64,000 bases of DNA from Dactylellina haptotyla. Its lineage: Eukaryota > Ascomycota > Orbiliomycetes > Orbiliales > Orbiliaceae. Below, piece after piece: positions 11,682 to 22,310 of this stretch. The notes under the pieces are model-generated. The model did no database searches and was not told the DNA's origin. It saw only the letters and a list, made by a program, of their open reading frames with translations. Every line of letters starts with the position of its first letter. The stretch's first letter is position 1. A program made the translations under genes and the position numbers. The DNA lies in NCBI GenBank assembly GCA_031310005.1, contig CM062388.1, forward strand, positions 1,860,001 through 1,924,000, given 5' to 3'.

Positions 11682-14600
11682 AATATTTTTTTTATGGTAG
11701 ATGCCTAATTGCTCCCGTTTGATGAAAAAATAATTCTGCAGATCTCAGCCAAGATGCTATATCTAGATAACTACCTAGCAGTGGATTTGAGCACGCCCTA
11801 TCTTTATATATTATAAGAAGACTTCTTGTGAGAACACGAAAGTTAATAGTTTCTCAAAACTTTAACTTGGTTAACTCTGTTCCCAGCGTCACGAAACCCC
11901 TGCTCTTAGCTGGGTCGATTATAATCCTACTTCCAAGGAAACTATATCCAGGCCAATCGTCCTACATAAGTCGTGAGAGGCGCCCGCTTCCCGATGTAAG
12001 TACGGTTATAGGCGGTGTTCAGTTTTGGAAATGATGAGCACTCTTTACCTGATTAAATCAAGTTCCGCATTGGAGCCTTCTATTGGCAAGGGGTTGCGCA
12101 AGATGTCACATTGTGTGTTACCGTAGGCAACTAGCATGCACCAGCTATTGCGTATAAACTACCTCAGAAATAACGTGTTGGCCTTTGATTCGCTTGTACG
12201 ATCCTTGCTGGATATACATTTTTGACATATCGGACGCATATGTATGTATATATGTATTTAAGTATATAGGTAGGCAGGTAGGCATGTGTGTATTGCGTTA
12301 AACGCTATGCTATTGGATTTAATTGGATGCATTGAGGTTAGAGGGTTACTCTCCCTCCCGCGACGGACCGTAATTCGGTCGGATAGAGGTCTTACTTATT
12401 GCCCCAGATCCCGGCTAGCTCAGCATAAAGCTCCTTAGTTCCGCGGTGGAAGCAAGAACTTTCAGCTTCTACTGCTCCTTCCCCTCTTTTGATACTTCGC
12501 GGTAAAACGTCGATAGGGACACTCGGCCAGCTGAAATCTATTCTCGCTCCAATCGATGCAATCAACGCGCGTCGACGGTACCAAAGGCGCATTCGAGAGA
12601 CTCGTAATCCTTACTCACGGAACTCGTGATCTCCCCGGTTTGCCCTATTACGGTCGGCATATATGTATAGCAGCAGGTCGGACATTACAACTTATCAGGT
12701 TGGTTAATTTTGATTTCGCCTAAGTCCGTCCTTTACCCCTCTTTAGAGCTCCACGCAAGAAGCTTCAAGATTGCAATCGATTGGACCGATGCTGTTATAG
12801 GAAGAACGACACATTCGGGAAAGTGTTGCTGATCTGAACAAGTTTTAGGGCGCAGGTTTCGCTCGTGTTATTCTACTCCCTAAAGAGAATATTAACTCAA
12901 GACACATATATGTATTCAACCGATACTGGAAGCTTATAACCTAAGCCGTACCAAGCAATGCTATTGGTCCTATAATAGTCATTCGATAATGAGTCGGCTT
13001 ACCGGCATCGGGATACCTAGATCCTTAATTGGAGGTATTGAATTAGCAACCAATTGATTATTCTACGGTCCTAGGACCCAGCGGCGCCTACCGTACATTT
13101 TGGAAGGGCGTCTCGTTAGCTCGCCCACTCCGCTAGAGGGTAGCTTCCGGCTAGTGGCGATCGGTATCTGGCAGGTTGAGAGCATCGCGGGGAAAGTTAC
13201 GAGGCCGAGTATTCGCTTTCAAAGTGCGAATGTGCTCTCCATGCAGGAAAGAATAAAGGAGGAGAAGAACTATCCCAAGCGTCCCAACAATTATTGTTCT
13301 GGTATGAAATATCTCAGAACTCTTCTGCAATAGAGATAGATTTCTACGCTAGTGCTTAAATTAAATCTCCCAGGTGAATGCCAAATTTGAGAGAATGACA
13401 ACCCTGTGCGGCCGCCATTGGCGGTTAGAAATAAGACGGTTCAGCTTTTGATATATATAAATCTAACCCTAACAGGTAAAATTATAATTCGGCTCGTATT
13501 AACACACATTAAAAAGCGATCAAAGCGTATGCAAGTTACAACGGTAGCTGCCGGGTCTATATAACGCATGGCACATCTAAATACGGGTGGCGGCACTTCC
13601 CGATGTACGATACCTTCTCGGTGCCTACGGTTAAATTTCGGAGTGCTCAACTTCGCATCTAGAAATGCGAACGTGCGATAGATTCATGAAGAACACGCAT
13701 TGGGGGCCTTATGGGGAAGCTTAGGCAGGGTTTGTTGACATGTTAGGTTTCCTGCATTATGCAAACTTTCGCCTCCACGTTAAATTTATTGGCTGAGCAG
13801 GGGTTTCTCGGAGTCCCCCCGCATTTTTTGCTAGCTGTGACGGGAGTGCACCCCGGATAAATTACTAGAAGATTTTCGATAACTTAAACCTGTTTTTATG
13901 AGAGTCTCATTGAGAGATTTAGCGGCTAAAGGGCACGGCGGCTTGTATTCTTATGCGCATTAGATATGTAAGGGCCCAATAGCTCACGATGATACTAATA
14001 TCTTACAGAATATTCAATAGACCGGAAATGTCCGAAGCTCTAATTGTCAGAAATATGGCCACTTATGAAAATGATTGCAAAAGGTCTATCCAGTGGCTCT
14101 CTGCTTCGAACGTTTTGTCCATTTCAATTAAGATGGCTTGCAACGTTGCAACTTGCAACGTGTGTGTTGGCGTTGGCGGAGTCAGGCATACGTGTGTTGT
14201 AGATGCACGATGATGCTGGATCGTGTTTCATGGAATTGAGCTTGTCAAGCCTCTCGAGCTCTCCGGATAAGTGCAAAAGCTGCGTTGCTCCGTATTCGGC
14301 CGATGGAATCAGCAATTTCACAAAAACAAAATCTGTAAAAACATATCGGTTTCTACTGTGAGATAGGATTGTCTACACTGGGCGGCCCATGGGTCGGATG
14401 ATACTAGCTTGATCAGAATCATCGATGTCCATTCCATTGGGATGAATCGATCTCGCCGGCGTCTTCCAGTATTCGTGAAATTTAAGTCAAGTTAATAAGT
14501 ACTCATGCTTCCATACCTGTCTCATTCCGCGACTCTCTAGAAGTGCGAGATATTTCGATTTGCCCTCTCAACGTCACCTCGTATGTCTTAGCATGCTGTC

Positions 14601-15940
14601 TCAAACCTAGCGGCAGAACAGAGGTGGTCAGCGCTGCAGTATGCGGCCCCGCTATGTTTGCTAAATATCCGGGATCGTTTCCCTTATCCCCGGAGGCCCC
14701 AGACCCAGATTTTATACATGTCCTGACCCTGGTAGACCTCCAAATTAATCAACAAGAAAGCTTGGTTTGTGGCGCTCGCTAGAGACAATGTGTTTTTTTA
14801 AGTTGCAGTGTTCGGACCGGGCCGAATATTTTCTGATCACTCATGCCTAAATAGCTCAACTACAACCTTGAGTGTCGATATCTATAAGGTTGTACATTTT
14901 TGTATATACCACTATACTGATCGTACTCATACTTGGGAGAGCAGTTATTAGTATCTTTAGTCTCTTCACGCCGTGAATCCTACCTGGATTTCTTTTGAAA
15001 AAGTTAGGATTGAAAGTGTTATTAGCATGCGCCTCAAGCATTGAAATATTATATAGGGTACAGAGAATTAAAATCCGTTGTCTTCGATTTCCAATTGCTG
15101 AATCATCATCATTTCCCCTTCCCCGTATTTTGGTTGCTTCGTTGCCCCTTCAACTCGCTTCCCACCCATTCGAACCCGGGTCAACCCCGGTTCCGCGATT
15201 ACTCACCATGCTCAACATCGACATTTATCCTTTCCGCGTCCACGAATTCCTTCGCTTACCCCCTGACGACCCGCTATCTGAATTTGGAAGATGGCCTCCT
15301 TCGCTCTCCACTATCCAAAGTAGGCTAAATGCCTTCAATTAAAATTTGTAACCTTAAATATTCAAGCCGCAGACACCAATGGATGTAGAGACGCGGAGTT
15401 TAAGGTTCCAATGATACGAGCTCTTGGTTTGAAGCCCTCGAACCACGTACGAAACTTGTACTCGGGGTATGCACCTACCCGGGGGGCTGATGTAACCTAT
15501 TCCGATTTTCGCGCTGGTAGGTATAGTTAGACCCCGGATGCAACACCGGGCTAGGGTGCTATTGTCTGACGATCATGAGTTTGTCTCCTGTTGTCTAGTG
15601 ATCGGCCCAATCGCAGTGCCGGGGACGGATCTTACCTCTGAAATATTGGTACACTTGCTTCCTCTATACGTAGCGGAGGCATAGAAGTGACCAATACGAC
15701 AGTCAAGATAGCTAGCTCTGGCTATGATCGAGGAGATCTTTGAGTAGAGACGGCTTTTACCGTCGGGCCTATATGCCGTTGTAGCATCAGCCTCAATTCA
15801 AGACGTATCTGGTAAACGGAACTGCGACTAGGTGCGTAGAAGGACCGTATGGGGTACGAGACAGGTCGAAATTGCTATAGTGCTACTCACGGAAAGACTG
15901 CCATGATCATTCGAATTCATCCGAGACGTCTCTGGCCGTC
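11682..15940. other. Long gene-poor spacer
   Basis: I find no supported gene in this 4.2 kb. Frames are short, and none has a domain, signal peptide or coherent exon set. It contains a TATG/GTAG microsatellite (12238-12292) and a short local repeat of ttgcaacg/gcaacttgcaacg near 14136-14160. The 3' part upstream of 15948 is the promoter region of the small secreted peptide gene. Confidence 0.5.
12238..12292. repeat. Tetranucleotide microsatellite
   Basis: Imperfect tandem tatg/tata units followed by gtag/gcag units (tatgtatgtatatatg, then taggtaggcaggtagg). It is simple sequence with no coding potential. Confidence 0.75.
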
Positions 15941-15947
15941 TGAGAAG

Positions 15948-15955
15948 TATAAAAG
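15948..15955 (+). promoter_or_regulatory. TATA box of secreted peptide gene
   Basis: tataaaag lies 140 bp before the ATG at 16088. A C/A-rich leader (ccattcaacaaaaacattca) runs up to the start codon, typical of strongly expressed fungal genes. Confidence 0.65.
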
Positions 15956-16087
15956 GCGGCCGTCCGCGCCGTTTAGTCAACATCAATCCAGACATCATCA
16001 TCCGCAATCAGCTCAGTTCCATTCAACAAAAACATTCAATACAATCACTCTAAAGAACTCTTCGAGATCTTCCATAAATCTTTCAAA

Positions 16088-16282
16088 ATGAAGTTCACCA
16101 GCACCATCCTTGTTGCCATCCTCTCCGTCGCCGTCATGGCCGTCCCCGCCCCAGATGAGGGACAAACCCTCCACAAGCGTGGCTGCCCAGCTGGTGTTAT
16201 CTGTATCTCCAGCAGATGCCACTACTGGTACTGCAACCCATTCGGATGCTCCACCGGTCCTGAGACCGGTGACAGCTGTTAA
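16088..16282 (+). CDS. Small secreted cysteine-rich peptide
   Basis: An intron-free 64-codon gene. Residues 1-18 (MKFTSTILVAILSVAVMA) are a signal peptide, then a short propeptide ends in a Kex2 site (LHKR at 28-31). The mature peptide is about 33 residues with six Cys in the order C-x5-C-x4-C-x4-C-x4-C-x9-C, Gly- and aromatic-rich (HYWYC). Six Cys suggest three disulfides, as in fungal defensin-like peptides and effectors. I do not recognise the family, and the spacing does not match the CS-alpha-beta defensin pattern. A TATA box 140 bp upstream and a typical leader support expression. Roles in antagonism or host interaction are inference. Confidence 0.8.
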   Translation: MKFTSTILVAILSVAVMAVPAPDEGQTLHKRGCPAGVICISSRCHYWYCNPFGCSTGPETGDSC

Positions 16283-17089
16283 ACAGCTGGATATACCACC
16301 TTTCGAGTACGTCTTCCCCATATTCATGCCTAGTGTCCTATGATCAGATACGGTAGATAAGATGAGTTGTTTAATATGCTAATAAATTTTAAATTTACAG
16401 CTTGTCTCGAACCCAGACCTTCTATCGTATAGACCTAGCACCGCTCTCGGCTTATCTTGTTATCTTGAGGAAAAGCTAGAGATATTTCGCTGGTTTTACA
16501 ATAAATTTCATTTTTACGGGCTGATGTATCTTAGAATTAGCAGTTACGCTATTGTGCAAAGATGGAGAATAATGACAATGGAGGAATAGTTAGTTATTGA
16601 GATACTATCGGATACAACCCAATTTTATCTACTTCTATATATATATACACTCAACAACCCTAAAACGCCCCTTCGTATACGTGACATTTTAAAGTGGCGT
16701 ATATGTACTCTGCAGAAGACGTCAGTGAAGAGTAGACGTACTATAACTAAGCATAATTGCAATAGAAAGGCGGGTTGCTACAGACAGGCTGCCTAGCGCT
16801 TTATTGCTATTTCCGTCTCAAACCTTGGCCAATTGGACTTGGTAAAATCTAACCTTCTGGCACCATAATATTTGTCGAAATATGTGTTGATGATGATATA
16901 GAATACAGGAGACAGTTTTAAGTGAAATAAAACAGGACGTTCTAATGCTTCTGGCATGATTTAAACCCCCTTTAATAATTCAAACCAGCTTCAGATAAAT
17001 GAAATGGGGTAAAAATGATGGCAGTTTCCTTTTCTGTCGTAAATATCTCTAGTCGTTGACGGTGTTAGAATTCCAAGATGGACTGATCG
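16283..17089. other. Spacer
   Basis: AT-rich non-coding sequence downstream of the secreted peptide gene; includes a tatatatatac run near 16638. No supported gene. Confidence 0.5.
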
Positions 17090-17118
17090 CGCAGGCCAGA
17101 CAACACAACAAAAATCTG
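17090..17118 (+). repeat. Dispersed short repeat, copy 1
   Basis: Contains gcaggccagacaacacaa, then caaaaatct. The same core recurs at 20787-20811 with a three-base (caa) difference. The surrounding tens of bases are only loosely alike (ggtttgg ... tcgag), so this may be the remnant of a larger element. Confidence 0.45.
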
Positions 17119-17199
17119 GGCCCTGTTGTGTTTTGGTTTGGGCTCGAGATTGTAGAACCTCTCCTTAACACATCCAACGCGGGTGGGCGTCCGAGTTCG

Positions 17200-18460
17200 C
17201 TCACTCCAGCAATTGCCAGCCAGCGATTCTACCAAGATCCGTTTCGTACTGGCGATCTTCAACACGAAGGAACATTTCCATCGGGACGCTTATCTCGGTG
17301 TGCCGCCTTATAACCGAACTACTTGTGGATGAGGCGGATCTGTAGCTACCTCTAGAGCTCCTACTACCTCTCGAGCTCTTGCTTCTATATCCAATTAATT
17401 AGCAAATTGTCCAAATATTTTGATTCTAGAGAGAGCAGCCACTTGCCTCAATGAACTTCTCGAAGAGACCAGGCGCATTTGCGGTGCAGGGTGTCTAGAG
17501 CAGGATGTTGCGTTGCCGAGGTATTGGACAATCGCAAACGCGGCGAAGACGAATACCCAATCCGTCAATGTGGAATTGGCGTGTTCAAGGACGACCAGAA
17601 AAGGCACTTGTTTAGACTATATTTGGTAGTCGCACCATCTGTTAGAATTTCCTGGATAATTTTGATGGACCCAAAGATGATATTCAAGATGGAAATAGTA
17701 AAATACCTTTTCTTTATAAATTGCGATCGTAACAGCCAATTTGACCACGCATATGCCGACCATCAAGAGCTTGGGGCGTTGACTCTGGAAGATGCTCATA
17801 TTGTGTTTTTGTAGATCTGTAAGCCGCTATTAATATATATCTTGTAAGATTTGACTTGGAGGACAGCAAAGGCATATCATACCTAGGATCGAACCAGCTC
17901 AAAGATCGAATGAGAATGTCGCTTTGCAGGAATATTGCTCAGCTCTGTATAGTTTTTTCGTAAATGTATTGTAACTTCGGAAATAAGACTGGTGTTGTGC
18001 GGATTCCAAGTAGTTGCGAGTCATGCAGACCACGGATAGCCAAAATGAGAGATGAGACCTGATTCGACGAAATGATGAATGAAAGAACAAAGGCTTCTTC
18101 CTTTTTCAATTCTTTTGCTTCCTCGTATTCTTCAAACCACAAATGAGAGGAAAAGTTAACGAATTAGTATTATTGATCTGGAAAGAAAGAAAGAAAAATT
18201 CTATTTCGAACTGAAAATTTAGGGGAAATAACTTACTTACATAAGTTTCTCTATGAAGTTGGTCTTCTTTGAAATGCCTGATGGTCCTCCGTAGTGGCTT
18301 CGAAAAAGCGGCTCGGCTAGTCGCGTTAAAATTAGCCTTTTTTGGGAGACAGCCCCACTGTCCCCTACAGTGATATGGATCCGTTCTGAAAAACAAGTTC
18401 TTGGCAAATTTTCGACCTCCAACAACGTTATCCTCTAACAATTTTCGCTGCACACCGAAA
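17200..18460 (-). pseudogene. Possible remnant of a multi-pass (rhodopsin/SAT4-like?) membrane protein gene
   Basis: Fragments on the minus strand look protein-like but do not join into one frame. There is a segment with TDWVFVFAAFAIVQYLG near 17570-17520, the kind of helix seen in the fungal SAT4/rhodopsin-like membrane family. A Ser/Arg-rich tail ending in RRHTEISVPMEMF near 17310-17270 is also of the type that ends such proteins. Upstream pieces at about 18450-18240 and 18140-17900 have splice-like signals (gtaagtaag at 18240) but weak hydrophobicity and several stops. I could not build a continuous model. This could be a decayed gene, a poorly guessed multi-exon gene, or chance. Confidence 0.2.
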
Positions 18461-20786
18461 ATGGTGACACGAACTGCCGTTGATCTTAGACCAGGCTGGT
18501 CCTAAACATGTCAACCTTCATATAACTCCGAGGATCGTTAGTCTAGTTCATTAAGATTTATCCGCTTTTCATTTACCGTTCTTTTCCTTCCACTCACTCT
18601 TAACTTATGCTTAAAAAAAATATACCAAAAAAGTTTTTTATATATACCAAAAAAAATAAAACCGGAGCGGCTTTTGATAAAATAAACGCAAGCTGTAATG
18701 TTTTCAATCACCTACCTATACGAATGAGGAATGAAACCCACTTGCCAACGATAGTTGTTTGAAATTGTAACCTCAAAATTTTGCTGGGTGTGATAATTGG
18801 AAGCACTTTTAAAGTTGAATCCGGCCATCAGTAAATATACAATTTTTGAAAATATGAAATCCATCTTCAATAAACAAATAGATCCGTTATAAACAACTGT
18901 CCAAGACTTAAGACCTTTGATATTCATTCAAAATTATCTTAGAAATCTGGGGGTGTTGCGAGACAGCGTTTACAAAACGGCACCATCGAAAACCAGCACG
19001 ACTCGGAAAGTTAGGACGTGTTGTCTCCGTGTCCCCTCACACAGCGAATAATTTCAAACTGCACCGGAAATAATAGCGTAGATAACGCGGCGAACCGAGT
19101 GTGTTGAGCGGGGGCATCGGGCACCGAGTTACAGGCCCAGTTCCGTCCTGACAATCTTGGGCCTGGCAAGTACTTCTCCAGCAAAACCGGAGTCAAAAGA
19201 GCAAACTGCACCACTTACAGGTGTTTCAATTCGAGCAACACGGAACGAGTGCAGAGGTTTGATCGTGAGCCTCGCAGGAATACGTGCAGGAGGGAGATAG
19301 ATTCGGCCTATCGCGCACTGGATAGTAAAATAACGTTAGCAATCGATCTCACCCTATATACTAAATCTATCCTTCACACTAGTTTAAGGAGTAAGGATTC
19401 AACTTTTGGTAGGAACAAGAAAGGAATTCGAGCCATAGCGATGCTAGCGACTCTATCGAAAACCGACAGATAGGAAGGTTTCATCCGTGGAAACAGAAAA
19501 CAGCCTGTGTAGGTTCCGTTTCATGACAGTAAAACGACGCAGTGTAAACACTATCGTGGTTTTGCTCTAGATCATGTCGTGAACTTCGAATACATTGTCT
19601 CATCAGGGTGCAGGGGAGGTTTCCCGACCTGCTTTTGCCTGAACCTGAAAAGAGAAGAGGAAAGCAGTTTTGCGAGGGTGGAATTTGGACCGCTGTAGGT
19701 GTAGCCAATAACCACTAGTAGCTTGCAAGCAAGCTTGAGTTGCTAGTGGTATGCGTCCCCGTGGAGTTTGCGAGAAGACAGGACTAACGCCTCGTTTGGA
19801 GATCGGTCCTTTCGCCTCGTTTTCTAACACCTCAGAGTCGCAGATATTTAAACTGATGGATCCCACTTACATATGTAAAAGATACTCGGGGCTTCCTTCT
19901 GAAACTTTTGATCAATACTGTCGCAAAACTTGGAGGAAAATATCGAGAATTTATCGAAAATCGAAAGAAATCTGGCAAGAGGCTTTGGAAAGAGCGACGA
20001 ATATGGAATGAGAAAGGAATAAGAAGAAAAGGGCAGGAAGATGTCGGTAGAGGCGGATTTTATTTCTTCGTGTGGTTTTTGGGTTTTACATCGCTCGCAG
20101 AGAGCCGAACAGTAAACGCCCCAACCAAAAAGAGAGGCTGCGAGTTTTGATGTCTTTTTCGCTTTGTTTGGGGAAGACTGCTAGAGGGAGCACGACAATT
20201 GGTGGTGGTTGTCTTCACCAATTCAAGTTTCCTTAAATGGCAGGCAACTGTTTTCTCCTTCCTCCACAGTTCGGACCACACGGACCTAAGTAGTTTGCCG
20301 CGAGGGGGCGGATCAGGCCAGCACGGTGATCCTTTGGACGAGCGAAGCCACGCACCAGAATCGCTTCAAGGCTGATAGCCAAAACTATCGGCGGAAATGA
20401 AAGACCTGGTAAATCTGACAGCAGAACTGCCAAATTAGGATATGTTGAGATGCTATACGTCTTTGCTGCTCTATGTTCTAGAGCGCCGGTCCAATTTGTG
20501 TCACCAAGAGGGGCTTATAAGCAGCGTGTCGCAAACGAACAGTCGCATTAACAGGCCAATGACAATATCAAATTGAGAGGTAGCAAGTGCTTTTCAAGAT
20601 GAACCCTATTTTATCTCCCGGTTTAATTCGTTTGAACTACCTTACTTCGCAGAGAAGCAAAAATATTGAATGTTGCGGCAGGCCTATTGAAAGTATACTA
20701 CGAGTCGTGGTTGGGCGATATTCAGAATTTTTGTTGTCGAGCTTGTAGGACTCAATCGGGCCGGACCAGTGCACTCCAGCTGGTCT
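18461..20786. other. Gene-free spacer
   Basis: No supported gene. It includes an A/T-rich patch at 18600-18660 with a doubled tataccaaaaaa motif, and a 40-nt hairpin at 19711-19750. Confidence 0.45.
19711..19750. repeat. Imperfect palindrome / hairpin
   Basis: The outer arms are accactagtagc and gttgctagtggt, complementary except for two positions. Inside them lies gcttgcaagcaagc, itself nearly self-complementary. There is no neighbouring gene end, so a terminator role is not evident. Confidence 0.6.
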
Positions 20787-20811
20787 CGCAGGCCAGACAA
20801 CACAAAAATCT
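20787..20811 (+). repeat. Dispersed short repeat, copy 2
   Basis: cgcaggccagacaacacaaa followed by aatct, matching 17090-17118 apart from a caa insertion there. Confidence 0.45.
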
Positions 20812-20984
20812 TATAATAAAAATTAAAGGTTTGGTGTCGAGTTCGAGGCTCTTTTCTCAAGGCTGCCTTTTACTTGGTATTTTGTGTTGTCCGAATTACA
20901 GGATGGACCGGGCTATTAATATATTTGAAGTGGACAGAACAAGACCGGGCGAGAGGGAATACATGTATATATTCAAAGGCCCTG

Positions 20985-21150
20985 GCATTTTCCTCTTTCC
21001 CTTTCCCTCCTCCCTTTTCACTTTTCACTTTTTCCTTTTTCCTCTTTTTCCCTTTTTCCCATTCCATTTTCCTCTTTTTCCCGTTCCGTTTTTTTGTCTC
21101 TTATTCCTATTTTCCTGCGTTTCTTGCGTTTCCTGCGTTTCTGCGTAAAC
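20985..21150 (+). repeat. Polypyrimidine tract
   Basis: About 160 nt of almost pure C/T on the plus strand (runs such as cctctttttccctttttccc), ending in tgcgtttc triplications. Open frames through it are artefacts of composition. Confidence 0.8.
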
Positions 21151-21375
21151 TCACCCACCATCGAAAAGACGCTGTTGGTTACACTCCCTGTGCTGCCCAT
21201 GGACAGGTCGCCGTGTACCATTTTATTTGAGGTCGACGTGATTGGAAGAAGCAACATGAGACAATATTGTCTCTGACCCAGCCAATGGAGACCTCAGTCT
21301 GGCATTGTATTGCGTGTTACAACCTATTCGAGCTCAGTTGCGCTCGCGGAGGCGGTGTGTGCTGTAGCTGGTCCC

Positions 21376-21547
21376 GACGAGATGATTGATGACAGAGGAC
21401 GGCAGCGATGACGGTGATAAATATGACGGTGGTGATGAGGAGGATGGTGAGGGTGAGGGTGATAGTAGTGGTGACAGTGGTGGTGGCAGTGGTGGCGATA
21501 GTGATGCTGATGACATTGATGACGGTGATGGTGGTGACCGTGGTGGT
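21376..21547 (+). repeat. GATGGT/GGTGAT-type imperfect trinucleotide repeat
   Basis: About 170 nt built from gat, ggt, gac and gag triplets. On the minus strand it yields a His-rich open frame, but there are no splice signals or start context to support a gene. Confidence 0.7.
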
Positions 21548-22310
21548 GTATAGTCTTTAGCTCTTCAACTACAGGCATCCGCAGGAGGTCACTGTACCAC
21601 CAGTTTTTAGCAGCAGGACTCAATGAAATACGCTGAATGAATCTACAGACCAACTAGAGACCGGTTTAATCAAGGGACTTTCCGAGTGCTGTGGTAATAA
21701 TGAGCTGTTCTCTTCCTCTGGTGGTGAATAATTGAACCCACAGCCGGCGAGTGTGCGTAACCACACGCTGTTTCGAGGTCGAGCGATGAGGTCCGAATTA
21801 CCGCGAACAGCTTGCAGGGAGACCAAAATAAAGCTGGAGGCACTCATTATTTCCATTCAAACTGACGCAAGTTATTTCACAGTTGATAACTCCAACAGTA
21901 CCCCATGCAAGCCATCCTCAAAGATGAAGCTCCATTATCACAGCTGTGATGAACGAAAGGGCCGGGTCACTAGAATCCAACCTCCACCATTTCTTCCCTT
22001 GGATAAAGTTCGCGAGTGCGTGAATATATAATTTTTTATCCTGAAACCATCCCTAGCCTTTCGAATAGCACAGCTCTTGGTACACCATGGACTATGTTTT
22101 CTCAAATTTCACCAAAGGGAACTTGTAAATGCAGCGTTTGACTGGGGCGGAGATCTCGCGACAACAAGGGTGGGTCCATGCGCGGCTTCAGCGTTTGCGG
22201 CACCACAAGGCTGAAAGTCGGCTACAGATCAGAAAGACCCCAACTCGAGCTAATCCGCACTTTCAATTTTCACATGCGCATTCAACCTCCATCCGTAGCG
22301 CGCCATTAAG
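21548..22310. other. Upstream region of the ankyrin protein gene
   Basis: No supported gene; presumed promoter of the plus-strand gene starting at 22311. Confidence 0.45.

Noticed and set aside
21324-21653. His-rich minus-strand open frame
   Set aside because: Produced entirely by the gat/ggt repeat; no start context, signal or domain.
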